A stretch of 64,000 nt of DNA from Egibacter rhizosphaerae (lineage in GTDB: Bacteria > Actinomycetota > Nitriliruptoria > Euzebyales > Egibacteraceae), in NCBI RefSeq assembly GCF_004322855.1, contig NZ_CP036402.1, forward strand, positions 1,550,001 to 1,614,000, read 5' to 3'. Under the pieces are notes generated by a model. That model saw only the letters and a list, made by a program, of their open reading frames with translations, ran no database searches and had not been told where the DNA came from. This document shows positions 47,828-56,782 of this stretch, piece after piece. Position numbers and translations under genes: made by a program. Positions within the stretch are counted from its first letter, which is position 1. Each line of letters starts with the position of its first letter.

Positions 47828-48409
47828 ATGGGTGACGACGCTACCGCGCAGGGCCGTCCTCCCCCCGAGGACGGCCCCGAGGTCGGCCCGGCGATGGAAC
47901 GGCTCCAGGACGTCCACGGCGGACGCCTGGCACGCGGTCTGCGCCACGTGGATCGGGCGCTCCACGCGCTCGCCGGGGTGACGATGGTCGGTCTGCTGCT
48001 CTGGACCGTCGTCGACATCCTGGGGCGCTCGCTGTTCTCCATGCCCTTGCGGGGCACGGTGGAGCTCACCGAGCTCGCGGTCGTGATCCTGGTCTACCTC
48101 GGGCTCGCGCGAGTCGAGAACCAGGACTCGCACATCGCGGTCGACCTGCTCTTCGGCCGCCTCGGCACCCGGGGTCAGCTATTGCTGCGGGGACTGGCCG
48201 GCCTCCTGGGCGCGGGCATCATGGGCCTGCTCACGTGGCGGCTGTTCGTGTTCGCCGGCGACCTGGATGCGGGCGGCTACGCCACGGCCTCCTGGGGACT
48301 CCCCCTCTACCCCGTCGCGCTCGTCGGCGTGGTCGGCAGCACCGCCTTCGTGCTCGCGCTGCTGCTCAACGCCTACGTCGCACTGGCGGCGCTCGTGAAG
48401 CGGCGCTGA
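47828..48409 (+). CDS. dctQ: TRAP transporter small permease, DctQ family (193 aa)
   Basis: Four membrane helices (ALAGVTMVGLLLWTVVDILG, LTELAVVILVYLGLARV, GLAGLLGAGIMGLLTWRLFV, LVGVVGSTAFVLALLLNAYV) with the DctQ motif VENQDSHIAVDLL. It pairs with the large permease encoded next. The 40-residue hydrophilic N-terminus is longer than usual; a later start is possible. Confidence 0.85.
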   Translation: MGDDATAQGRPPPEDGPEVGPAMERLQDVHGGRLARGLRHVDRALHALAGVTMVGLLLWTVVDILGRSLFSMPLRGTVELTELAVVILVYLGLARVENQDSHIAVDLLFGRLGTRGQLLLRGLAGLLGAGIMGLLTWRLFVFAGDLDAGGYATASWGLPLYPVALVGVVGSTAFVLALLLNAYVALAALVKRR

Positions 48410-48410
48410 G

Positions 48411-49709
48411 TTGGATCCCGAGCTGGTCGGCCTGCTCGGCTTCGTGGCGATGCTGGTGCTCATCGCGCTCCGGGTCCCCGTGGCGCTCGCGATGATCGGT
48501 GTCGCCATCGCCGGCTACGGCTACATCGTCGGTCTCGACCCTGCGCTCGGGCGGCTCGGCTCGGACGCGTTCCGCGGCGCCTCGGTCTACAGCCTCTCGG
48601 TGATCCCGTTCTTCATCCTCATGGGGATGCTGCTCTCGAGCGCGGGACTCGGCTCCGACGTGTACCGCTCGCTCGATCGCGTGCTCTGGCGGATGCGTGG
48701 CGGATTGGCCGTCGCGACGATCGGGGCCTCGACGGCGTTCGCGTCGGTGAGCGGCTCGAGCGTCGCGTCCGCGTCCACGATGTCCCGCGTCGCCGTGCCC
48801 GAGATGCAGCGGTACGGGTACGACGACGGCATGTCCGCGGCCTCGGCGGCGGTCGGCGGCACCCTCGGTGCGCTGATTCCCCCGAGCGCCCTGCTCGTGC
48901 TGTACGGCGTCCTGACCCAGGAGCCGATCGGCCAGGTGCTGGTCGCGGGGTTCGTCCCGGGCGTCATGACCGCGCTCCTGTTGATGCTCACCGCCTACGC
49001 GTTGGTGCGCTGGCGGCCGGCCCTGGCGCCCACCGCCCGCGAGCGTCCCGACCTCGCGATCGGGCAGGCGGTCAAGCTCGTGTGGGCGGCCCCGACGATC
49101 TTCGCGATCAGCATGGGCGGGCTCTACTTCGGGATCTTCACACCGACCGAGTCGGGCGCCGCGGGCGCCTTCCTCGCGCTGGCCTACGGCCTGGTGACCC
49201 GGCGACTCGACCGCGGCCGCCTCGCCACCGCCGTCAACGAGACCATCAAGGTCTCGGCCCAGATCTTCCTGCTCATGATCGCGGGGCAGATGTTCGGCTT
49301 CTTCCTCGCCGTGACCCGGATCCCGATGTGGCTCGGCCGCACGGTCACCGAGATCGACCTCACGCCGTGGCTGATCGTCGCGCTCATCTTCCTCGTCTAC
49401 TTCGCGCTCGGCGCGGTGATGGACGAGCTCGCGATCCTCGTGATCATGACCCCGATGATGTACCCGGTCATCATCGACCTCGGCTACGACGGGGTCTGGT
49501 TCGGCGTCCTGACGATCATGATGCTCCTGACCGGGCTGCTCACCCCACCGATCGGCCTGCTCACGTTCGTGGTGTCCGGGCTCACGAGGATCCCACTGGG
49601 CGACGTGTTCCGGGGCCTCACCCCGTTCTGGTTCACCCTCTGCCTCGCGATCGCGCTCGTGATCGCGTTCCCGGAGCTCGCGACCCGACTCCCCGAACTC
49701 ATGCGTTGA
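48411..49709 (+). CDS. dctM: TRAP transporter large permease, DctM family (432 aa)
   Basis: TTG start one base after the dctQ stop. Twelve or so membrane segments; family motifs SVIPFFILMGMLLSSAGLG, SGSSVASASTMSRVAVPEM, GTLGALIPPSALLVLYGVL and TPTESGAAGAFLALAYGL are intact. It forms the Na+-driven transport channel for the substrate captured by DctP. Sodium coupling would suit a saline habitat. Confidence 0.9.
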   Translation: MDPELVGLLGFVAMLVLIALRVPVALAMIGVAIAGYGYIVGLDPALGRLGSDAFRGASVYSLSVIPFFILMGMLLSSAGLGSDVYRSLDRVLWRMRGGLAVATIGASTAFASVSGSSVASASTMSRVAVPEMQRYGYDDGMSAASAAVGGTLGALIPPSALLVLYGVLTQEPIGQVLVAGFVPGVMTALLLMLTAYALVRWRPALAPTARERPDLAIGQAVKLVWAAPTIFAISMGGLYFGIFTPTESGAAGAFLALAYGLVTRRLDRGRLATAVNETIKVSAQIFLLMIAGQMFGFFLAVTRIPMWLGRTVTEIDLTPWLIVALIFLVYFALGAVMDELAILVIMTPMMYPVIIDLGYDGVWFGVLTIMMLLTGLLTPPIGLLTFVVSGLTRIPLGDVFRGLTPFWFTLCLAIALVIAFPELATRLPELMR

Positions 49710-49800
49710 TGCAGGCGCGACGCCTCGTCAGCACGTCGCGCGACCCGACCCCGTGTCGCGCGACCACCGGAACCGAACCCGTTGGCAAGGAGGCACCCCG

Positions 49801-50262
49801 ATGACCGAACCGACCATCGTCGAGGGCGCGGAGGGGCTCCGAGCCCTCGCCGGGACCCACGTGGGCTACACCGACTGGATCGAGGTGACCCAGGAGCAGG
49901 TCGACCGGTTCGCCGACGCGACCGGCGACCACCAGTGGATCCACGTCGACCCGGAGCGGGCTGCCGACGGACCGTTCGGCGGCACGATCGCGCACGGGTT
50001 CCTCACGCTGTCGATGATCCCGACGGTGCTCCCGCAGGTGCTGGATGTGCGCGGCTTCAGCTTCGGCGTGAACTACGGGCTCGACAAGGTGCGCTTCCCG
50101 TCGCCCGTGCCGGTCGGCAGCAAGGTGCGCGCGGGAGTGACCGTCGACGAGGTGTCGGACGTCGGCGGCGGGGTCCAGACGGCCTACACGGTCACGGTCG
50201 AGGTGGACGGCGCGGACAAGCCCGCGTGCGTGGCCCGGTTCCTGGAACGCCGGTTCCCGTGA
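49801..50262 (+). CDS. MaoC-like (R)-specific enoyl-CoA hydratase (153 aa)
   Basis: ATG 49801 has AAGGAGG upstream. The hydratase-2 motif FADATGDHQWIHVDPERA carries the catalytic Asp and His; FGGTIAHGFLTLSMIPTV is the following helix of the hotdog fold. It hydrates trans-2-enoyl-CoA to (3R)-hydroxyacyl-CoA, which the SDR enzyme at 45.5 kb could oxidise. Confidence 0.87.
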   Translation: MTEPTIVEGAEGLRALAGTHVGYTDWIEVTQEQVDRFADATGDHQWIHVDPERAADGPFGGTIAHGFLTLSMIPTVLPQVLDVRGFSFGVNYGLDKVRFPSPVPVGSKVRAGVTVDEVSDVGGGVQTAYTVTVEVDGADKPACVARFLERRFP

Positions 50263-50299
50263 TGACGGCGGCGAAGGGACCGACCCACGGGAGGCCGCG

Positions 50300-51175
50300 A
50301 TGACGCTCGACCTCGACGCGCTCCAGGCGATCGACGTGCACACCCATGCCGAGCTCTCGGCCGACGGACACCCGTCGCTGCCGGAGGAGCTGGAGGCGGG
50401 CAAGGCCAAGTTCTTCAAGGCCGGCGTGCCCCAGCCCACCGTCGACGAGATCGCCGGGTACTACCGGGAGCGCCGGATCGCGGCGGTCGTGTTCACCGTC
50501 GACGCGGAGGCCGCCACCGGGCACCCACCGATCCGCAACGAGGAGGTGGCCGAGGGGTGCGCGCGCCACAGCGACGTGCTCATCCCGTTCGCGAGCCTCG
50601 ATCCCCACCGGGGCCGGGCCGCGGTGCACGCCGCCCGACGGCTGGTGCGCGACCACGGGGTCCGTGGTTTCAAGTTTCATCCCTCCCTGCAGGGCTTCTG
50701 GCCGACCGATCGGGCGTTCTATCCGCTGTACGAGGCCATCGAGGACCTCGGCGTGCCCGCGCTCTTCCACTCCGGCCAGACCGGGATCGGCGCGGGGCTG
50801 CCGGCCGGCGGCGGCATCCGCCTGAAGTACTCGAACCCGATGGAGCTCGACGAACTGGCGGTGGACTTCCCTGCGCTCACGATGATCTGCGCGCACCCCT
50901 CGGTCCCGTGGCAGGACGAGGCCCTGGCCGTGGCCATGCACAAGCCGAACGTCTTCATCGACCTCTCCGGCTGGTCGCCGAAGTACTTCCCCCCGCAGTT
51001 GGTCCGCCAGGCGAACTCGTTGCTCAAGCACAAGGTGCTGTTCGGCTCGGACTACCCGGTGATCACCCCCGACCGGTGGCTGGCGGACTTCGAGCAGTTG
51101 GAGCTCAAGGACGAGGTCCGTCCGCTCATACTGAAGGAGAACGCGGTCCGGGCACTCGGGCTCGTCGCGAGCTGA
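50300..51175 (+). CDS. Amidohydrolase-2 family metal-dependent hydrolase/decarboxylase (291 aa)
   Basis: Metal ligands of the ACMSD/resorcylate-decarboxylase branch are visible: IDVHTHAE (HxH), GFKFHPSLQGFW, ALFHSG, TMICAHPSVPWQDEA and LFGSDYPVITPDRWL (Asp). The family contains non-oxidative decarboxylases and hydrolases of aromatic or unsaturated acids. In this cluster it may decarboxylate or ring-open the imported substrate. Starts 38 bases after the MaoC gene. Confidence 0.82.
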   Translation: MTLDLDALQAIDVHTHAELSADGHPSLPEELEAGKAKFFKAGVPQPTVDEIAGYYRERRIAAVVFTVDAEAATGHPPIRNEEVAEGCARHSDVLIPFASLDPHRGRAAVHAARRLVRDHGVRGFKFHPSLQGFWPTDRAFYPLYEAIEDLGVPALFHSGQTGIGAGLPAGGGIRLKYSNPMELDELAVDFPALTMICAHPSVPWQDEALAVAMHKPNVFIDLSGWSPKYFPPQLVRQANSLLKHKVLFGSDYPVITPDRWLADFEQLELKDEVRPLILKENAVRALGLVAS

Positions 51176-51218
51176 CCCCGCAGCGACGACCGACATACGA
51201 CGCACCCGAGGAGGGGCG

Positions 51219-52736
51219 ATGCGCAACGAAGGGCTGGGATCGTGGCCGCACCGCCGAGCGCGGATCTCCGCGGAGGACACCGCCCTGATCCACGACGACC
51301 GCCACTGGTCGTACGGCGAGGTCCGGGAGCGGGTCTCCCGGCTCGCGGGGGGCCTGCACCGCGTCGGTGTCGCACGAGGGACCCGGGTCGCCTACCTGGG
51401 ACCCAACCACCCCGCGTTCGTCGAGACGATGTTCGCCGCCGGGCAGCTGGGGGCGGTGTTCGTGCCCCTCAACTCCCGGTTGGCCGCGGCCGAGCTGGGG
51501 ACGATCCTGCGCGACGCCGAGCCGGACGTCCTCGTGGTGGCGCCGGACCTCGCGGGCACGGCCGAGGACGCCCTGGCCGGGGCGCCGGTGCGGCATCGGT
51601 TCGTCGTGGGTGACCGGCCGGCCGCCTCGATGGAGGCGCTGGAACCGCTGATCGCGCAGTCCTCCCCCGGCGATGCCCCCGACGTGCCGGTGGTCCTCGA
51701 CGACCTCGCCATGCTCATGTACACGTCCGGCACGACCGGCGAGCCCAAAGGGGTGGCCCTCACCCACGCCAACCTCACCTGGAACTGCTTCAACGTGCTC
51801 ATCGACGTCGACGTCTCCCAGGACGAGGTCACCCTGGTCAGCGCTCCGCTGTTCCACACCGCCGCGCTGAACCAGACCTTCCTGCCGACGTTCGTCAAGG
51901 GCGGCACCAGCGTGCTCGTGTCCGCGTTCGATCCGGACGAGACCCTCGAGCTGATCGAACGACACCGGATCTCGTGGATGTTCGGGGTACCCGCGATGTT
52001 TCAGGCGCTGGCCCAGTCCCCGAAGTGGGAGTCCGCGGACCTGTCATCGATCCGAGCGGTGGAGGCCGGCGGCGCCCCCGTCCCCGAGGACCTGATCCGC
52101 ACCTACCAGGCCCGCGGCATGACCTTCATGCAGGGCTACGGGATGACGGAGGCGGCACCGGGCGTCTCGTTCCTGCGGGCCAAGGACAGCCTCTCCAAGG
52201 TCGGCTCCGCCGGAGCGCCGTGCTTCTTCAGCGACGTCGACGTCGTGGATGACAACGGTTGCTCCGTGCCCGAGGGACGTCCGGGCGAGGTCGTGGTCCG
52301 CGGTCCGAACGTGATGCGCGGCTACTGGGGCAAGCCCGACGCCACCGCGGCCGTCATGTCCGACGACGGCTGGTTCCACTCGGGCGACTTGGCGGAGCGC
52401 GACGAGGACGGCTACCTCTACATCGTCGATCGCGTGAAGGACATGTTCATCTCGGGAGGGGAGAACATCTATCCCGCCGAGATCGAGAACGCCCTGCACG
52501 AGCATGCAGCGGTCGCCGACTGCGCGGTGATCGGCGTCCCCGACGAGCGGTGGGGCGAGACCGGCCGCGCGTTCGTGGTTCCCCACCATGGGCAGCACCT
52601 CACCGAGGAGGAGATGCGCGGCTTCCTCGAGCAGCGCCTCGCGCGCTACAAGATCCCCAAATCGCTCGTGCTCGTCGACGAACTGCCCCGCAGCGCCAGC
52701 GGCAAGCTGCTCAAGAAGGAACTGCGCACGGACTAG
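51219..52736 (+). CDS. Acyl-CoA ligase, ANL superfamily (505 aa)
   Basis: AMP-binding motifs: MLMYTSGTTGEPKGVALTHA (P-loop), MTFMQGYGMTEAAPGVSFL, WFHSGDLAERDEDGYLYIVD and RVKDMFISGGENIYPAEIEN, with the late Lys in LPRSASGKLLKKEL. It activates a carboxylic acid to its CoA thioester via an acyl-adenylate. Length and motifs fit FadD-type or aryl-CoA ligases; substrate not predictable. Probably commits the acid imported by DctPQM to the pathway. Confidence 0.9.
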   Translation: MRNEGLGSWPHRRARISAEDTALIHDDRHWSYGEVRERVSRLAGGLHRVGVARGTRVAYLGPNHPAFVETMFAAGQLGAVFVPLNSRLAAAELGTILRDAEPDVLVVAPDLAGTAEDALAGAPVRHRFVVGDRPAASMEALEPLIAQSSPGDAPDVPVVLDDLAMLMYTSGTTGEPKGVALTHANLTWNCFNVLIDVDVSQDEVTLVSAPLFHTAALNQTFLPTFVKGGTSVLVSAFDPDETLELIERHRISWMFGVPAMFQALAQSPKWESADLSSIRAVEAGGAPVPEDLIRTYQARGMTFMQGYGMTEAAPGVSFLRAKDSLSKVGSAGAPCFFSDVDVVDDNGCSVPEGRPGEVVVRGPNVMRGYWGKPDATAAVMSDDGWFHSGDLAERDEDGYLYIVDRVKDMFISGGENIYPAEIENALHEHAAVADCAVIGVPDERWGETGRAFVVPHHGQHLTEEEMRGFLEQRLARYKIPKSLVLVDELPRSASGKLLKKELRTD

Positions 52737-52844
52737 GCGTGCCCATTGACAATCGTGGTCGCATCGATGGTGTCCCATGGCGCGTGGCTACGTTCGCATG
52801 ATCCATGGAGTCCGACCCCGAACGCAGGCAAGGCAGTGCGACCG

Positions 52845-53714
52845 ATGATCCTTCGGGTACTTCTCCTTTGTGGCACCGTAGGCCTGTTGCAAGGTTGCCT
52901 GCCATCCGAGGGGGCGGACACCGCCCTTCTCTCGCCCGGCGAGGAAGGTTCCACGTCGACAGCCGACAGCGCAGCCGCGGAAGCGCTGGGGCCCGTCGAT
53001 TCGAACTGGCCAGTGGAGATTGAGTACATACTCGGTGGCACGGTGCAGCCGGGCACGGAAGGGCGAGTGGAAAGCGTAACCCACGTGTTCCGGGCCGCCG
53101 CCTGGAACGACTGGTTCGACGCCCGCTACGACCGAGACGGCGGGTTGGTCTCCTGCACGCAGCGGACCCCTGACGCGCTACGCACGTCGATCCGGAGTTG
53201 CGCCGAAGGGTGGCAGATGACGCGCGACCATCCGCCCGAGGAACGTATCGCTCCCAATCCGTACCTGCGCCCCGCAGATCTCGACAGCGTTCGCGCCGCC
53301 CCCGACGAGGCGGTCGAGGCACAGGAGGCAGTCGCCGAACGCCTCGACATCAGCAAGGACGAACTGGTCTCCTCCGCGGAGGCGAGCATCATCGACTGCC
53401 GCCACGAGCAGTCGGCCTATTGCGGCGACAGCGATGGTGCGATCGACTTCGAGGTCGAGCAGGTCGCCCACGAAGGGAGCGGGATCATCCTTGAGTACCG
53501 CGAGACGGCCGACGGAATGCCGGTGAGCTATCTCGAGGTCGAGAATCTCAGAGTGCTGGACGAGGAGGAATGGTCTGACAGCGCCGAGACGCTGACGCAC
53601 TCGGGGGCTAGCGCAACGGGTCCCGATCCTCCGCATTGCGCCCACCCGAACCTCTTGTCAGCGGTCCCATCTCCTGCCCGCCCCTTACGCGGAGTCGGCA
53701 GCATCTTACGATGA
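52845..53714 (+). CDS. Hypothetical lipoprotein (289 aa)
   Basis: ATG 52845 yields a lipoprotein signal (MILRVLLLCGTVGLLQGC, Cys18). The mature part is acidic with four more cysteines that could pair (SCTQR, RSCAEG, DCRHEQSAYCG). No recognised domain; the last 40 residues look low-complexity. The ribosome site is weak (AAGGCAG). It is not obviously part of the upstream catabolic operon. Confidence 0.6.
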   Translation: MILRVLLLCGTVGLLQGCLPSEGADTALLSPGEEGSTSTADSAAAEALGPVDSNWPVEIEYILGGTVQPGTEGRVESVTHVFRAAAWNDWFDARYDRDGGLVSCTQRTPDALRTSIRSCAEGWQMTRDHPPEERIAPNPYLRPADLDSVRAAPDEAVEAQEAVAERLDISKDELVSSAEASIIDCRHEQSAYCGDSDGAIDFEVEQVAHEGSGIILEYRETADGMPVSYLEVENLRVLDEEEWSDSAETLTHSGASATGPDPPHCAHPNLLSAVPSPARPLRGVGSILR

Positions 53715-53763
53715 CACGTTGCCGCATTCGCATGAACGTCTGAGCCAAGGAGGCCGCCAGACG

Positions 53764-54621
53764 TTACTCCTGCGAGCGCAGGAACCGTTCGATCTCGTCG
53801 GCGATGTCCTCACCGGACGGGATGTCGGTGTCGGCGTCGTCCGAATCCTGCAACTCCTCGAGGTTCTCCACGAGCTCGGCCGCCTCGTCGTGCTGGCTCA
53901 CGGCCTCGTCGACCTGCTCGCGATGGAGCTTCGCCGCGGCTTCGAGCTCCTCGGTGTCGACCTCGGTGCCCAGCAGGTCGGCGACGATGCGCACCATCGC
54001 GAGCGCTCCGGGCGGATTCGGGCTCGCGGAGATGTAGTGCGGCACCTCTGCCCAGAATCCCAGCACGCCGATGTTCTGCTCCGCCAGGTCGGCCTGCAGC
54101 GCGGTGGCCGCACCGATCGGGCCGGTGTACCCCGAGACCGGCCGCGCCCCCTCCACCGGCCCATCGTCGACCGCGTTGCTGGCCTGCACGATCTCGATCG
54201 GACGCGTGTGCGGCGCCGCAGCGGGATACGCCGACAGCGTGACCACCCGGCTCACGTCGACCTGGGCACAGAGGCTCGCGACCGCGTCGACGAACGCGTG
54301 CCAGCGCATGTCGGGCTCCGGCCCGGTGAGCAGCAGCACGTCCCGGGGGCCGTCGAGCTGTGCGGCGTGCAGCCGGATCCGGGGCCACTCCACCCGGCGG
54401 ACCTGGCCGCTGTCGACCACCACCGTCGGACGTCGCGCGCGGAAGTCGATGAGCTCGTCACCGTCGAGTTCCGCGACCGCTTCGGCCTGCCAGCGGTGAC
54501 GCAGGAACGTGGACGCGTGCTCGCCCACGTCGCCCGCGTCGACGAAGCCGTCCAGGGCCACCAGCAGCACCGGGTCCCGCAGGGCCGGCAGGTCATCGAG
54601 CCATCTCAGCAGCTTGCTCAT
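53764..54621 (-). CDS. PAC2-family protein (285 aa)
   Basis: PAC2 (proteasome-assembly-chaperone 2-like) domain: DPVLLVALDGFVDAGDVGEH at the N-terminus, LLLTGPEPDMRWHAFVDAVA, VVTLSAYPAAAPHTRP, then YTGPIGAATALQADLAEQNI and FWAEVPHYISASPNPPGALA. The C-terminal 60 residues are acidic and helical. Common in actinobacteria with proteasomes; exact role unclear. Bpa is encoded 11 kb away, which supports a proteasome-bearing host. Confidence 0.87.
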   Translation of the reverse strand: MSKLLRWLDDLPALRDPVLLVALDGFVDAGDVGEHASTFLRHRWQAEAVAELDGDELIDFRARRPTVVVDSGQVRRVEWPRIRLHAAQLDGPRDVLLLTGPEPDMRWHAFVDAVASLCAQVDVSRVVTLSAYPAAAPHTRPIEIVQASNAVDDGPVEGARPVSGYTGPIGAATALQADLAEQNIGVLGFWAEVPHYISASPNPPGALAMVRIVADLLGTEVDTEELEAAAKLHREQVDEAVSQHDEAAELVENLEELQDSDDADTDIPSGEDIADEIERFLRSQE

Positions 54622-54664
54622 GTCTCCAAGGCTAGACGCGTCGGCCCACGAGCTGCCGAGGACC

Positions 54665-55231
54665 CTACGAGGACGAGTGCTTGGCGTCGGGACCCTCCTG
54701 CGTCGCCGCGGTCCCGCCGTCCCCCTGCGAGCCCACGTCACCGCGCCGCCACGGCTCGCCCGGGTGCGGACCGTTCGCGCTGCCGTCCCGTTGACCCTCG
54801 AGCGTGGTGGCAGGACCTGGCGGGCCGGTATCGAAGCCCTCCGCGGCCGCACCGCCCCAGATCGCGGTCGGCGTCTCGGCCTCCGGATCGGACGGGGAGC
54901 GCCGCTGCCTCCTCCCCCAGTCCCACGCGCGGCGGACCCACCGGGCGATCGCGCGCCCGGTCGCCTGCGAGGCGCGCAGCGCGGTCAGCACGATCGCGGC
55001 GACCAGCCCGTACACGAGCACCGCGACGAACGTCGTCAGCAGGAACTCGTCCTCGGCGAACATGCCCTCGAAGGGCGCCAGCAGGAACTCCGCGACCTCG
55101 CGCGTGAGCGCGACGAGCACGTTGTCCTCGTTCGCCTCGAGCAGGCGAAACAGCGTGTCGAAGCCCAGCACGCCGACGACCACGAGGAGGGCCGCGTTGA
55201 CCCATCTCGCCACGCCGTCCCACTGGTTCAT
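54665..55231 (-). CDS. Membrane protein, unknown (188 aa)
   Basis: ATG 55231 with GGATGGAGG upstream. Two strong membrane helices (VNAALLVVVGVLGFDTLFRL and LLTTFVAVLVYGLVAAIVLT) are separated by a loop. A basic segment (ARWVRRAWDWGRRQRR) and a disordered Gly/Ser/Thr tail follow. No family recognised. Confidence 0.65.
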   Translation of the reverse strand: MNQWDGVARWVNAALLVVVGVLGFDTLFRLLEANEDNVLVALTREVAEFLLAPFEGMFAEDEFLLTTFVAVLVYGLVAAIVLTALRASQATGRAIARWVRRAWDWGRRQRRSPSDPEAETPTAIWGGAAAEGFDTGPPGPATTLEGQRDGSANGPHPGEPWRRGDVGSQGDGGTAATQEGPDAKHSSS

Positions 55232-55400
55232 GCCTCCATCCTTCCCACGTGCCGGTGCGTCATCGCGGAGGACGTTGGCCGATTACGCTACCCGTCGAGC
55301 GGCCGGTCGTCGTCCCCGGCCCGGTGACGTCGTCGGCTCCGTCCCGATTCGGCACGCCAGGTCGCTGCCCGGAGCCGGTGGCTGCCGTAGCCTCTCGGGT

Positions 55401-55494
55401 GGAGGCGTAAGGGTTCCTGGTGGGCCCCGCGGTCTTCAACACCGACGAGGCCGACCCGAGTCGGCCTGGCGGGTTCGATTCCCGTCCGCCTCCG
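55401..55494 (+). tRNA. selC: tRNA-Sec (anticodon UCA)
   Basis: The 94-base gene folds as a selenocysteine tRNA. The 7-base anticodon loop CTTCAAC has anticodon TCA. The long variable arm is a perfect 8-bp hairpin (AGGCCGAC/GTCGGCCT around CCGA). The D stem has 6 bp (GGGTTC with GGGCCC), and the T loop is TTCGATT. The acceptor stem shows 7 pairs plus an unpaired T-C at position 8, slightly short of the usual 8. Discriminator G; the 3' CCA is not encoded. A TAGCCT box 7 bases upstream may be its -10 element. It implies that the host decodes UGA as selenocysteine. Confidence 0.92.
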
Positions 55495-55600
55495 CGACCG
55501 TCCGACGACCGACCCGAACGACCGTGGTCGTGCTCGCCGTCGGCGTGCCCGGCGCCGCGGTACCGGGTCGGCACCGGTCCCGGCTGATCGATGGCCCGCT

Positions 55601-56728
55601 GTGAGACCAACCCTTGCCCTCGTGGGCGCTGCCGCGGTCGTCGGCCTCGCGGGCTGGCTGACCGCGCGGGCACACCGTGGACGCGCGGGCCTCGCCCTGT
55701 GGCGTCGCCCCCTGCCGCCTCGTGTGGCCCGCTGGGCTCGGGCTCCCGGCCCTCGCCGTGCCCTGCGGACGCTCGGTCTCGCGGGTCTGGCCGTCGCACT
55801 GGGAACGCTCCTCGTCGCCTCGGCCATGCCCGACAGGCTCACCGAGCCCGTCGGCCTCGTGCGTGCCGGCGTAATGGCGATCGGGCTCACCAGTCTCCTG
55901 GCCGGCCCCGTCGGCCGGTTGCTCAGCCCTTGGAGGCTCCTCCGGCCCCCGCTGCGCGCGCGGGATCCCGACCCGGCCGCGTCGACCGGGTCCAAGGGCT
56001 TGGGACCGGCGATCCCGACCACGCTGGCAGTCGCCGCGCTGCTGATCGCCGACCTGGACCCCGCACGGCTCGCGGCCGGGCTGGTCGGGTACGCGCTCCT
56101 CGTGACCGCGGCGGTCGCGGTGCGCGGCCCTGACTGGTGCGCGCGCGGCGAGGCGTTCGAGGTCGTGAGCGGCCTGCTGGCGAGGCTCGCGCCCGTCGGC
56201 CCCGACCGCGCCGCGCGTAACACGCTCGTCGGACGCAGTCCTCTGCTCGGGATCGTCCAGTCGGCACCGCGGCCGGGCCTGCGCGGCGTGCTGGCCGCAT
56301 GGAGCGCGGGGCTGGCCGCGGCGGCCGCGAGCCGAGCGGACTGGTGGGGCGAGGCGGCGACCGCCGCGGGACTCGCCCCGGAAGGGCTCCCCGCGATCGC
56401 CTTACTCCTGCTCGCCGCGTTCGTGCTCGCGAGCGTCGTGATCCGGGCCGCCACACCCCGCGCGTTCCTCGCGGATGCGCTGGTGCCCGCGCTCGCGGGC
56501 TGGACGGTCGCGATCGGGCTCACCTCGCTCCCGGCCCCCGACCGCGTCCTGCTCGAGACGGTCGCGTGGAGCGCCGTGCTCGCGGGTCACCTGCTGAGCG
56601 TCAGCGCCGCGCACCGGATGACGACAGCGCGCTTCGACCTGCGGGCCGCGCGCGCCGTGCAGTTCCCGCTGCGGCTCGCGCTCATCGCCGGCGCGGCCGG
56701 CGCGGCCCCTGTCGTGGGGCCCGGCTGA
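55601..56728 (+). CDS. Multi-pass membrane protein, similar to actinobacterial proteins annotated fenitrothion hydrolase (375 aa)
   Basis: GTG 55601. Roughly ten hydrophobic segments alternate with Arg/Pro-rich loops. The block CARGEAFEVVSGLLARLAPV, then RNTLVG and PGLRGVLAAWSAGLAAAAAS resembles a family often labelled fenitrothion hydrolase in actinobacteria. That enzymatic name rests on weak grounds. No catalytic motif can be seen; a transport or membrane-metabolism role is equally likely. Confidence 0.6.
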   Translation: MRPTLALVGAAAVVGLAGWLTARAHRGRAGLALWRRPLPPRVARWARAPGPRRALRTLGLAGLAVALGTLLVASAMPDRLTEPVGLVRAGVMAIGLTSLLAGPVGRLLSPWRLLRPPLRARDPDPAASTGSKGLGPAIPTTLAVAALLIADLDPARLAAGLVGYALLVTAAVAVRGPDWCARGEAFEVVSGLLARLAPVGPDRAARNTLVGRSPLLGIVQSAPRPGLRGVLAAWSAGLAAAAASRADWWGEAATAAGLAPEGLPAIALLLLAAFVLASVVIRAATPRAFLADALVPALAGWTVAIGLTSLPAPDRVLLETVAWSAVLAGHLLSVSAAHRMTTARFDLRAARAVQFPLRLALIAGAAGAAPVVGPG

Positions 56729-56782
56729 CCGACGGACCGGCGAGCGCGCGGCCGCGCGGGACGAGGATGCCTTCTGCGCGGA

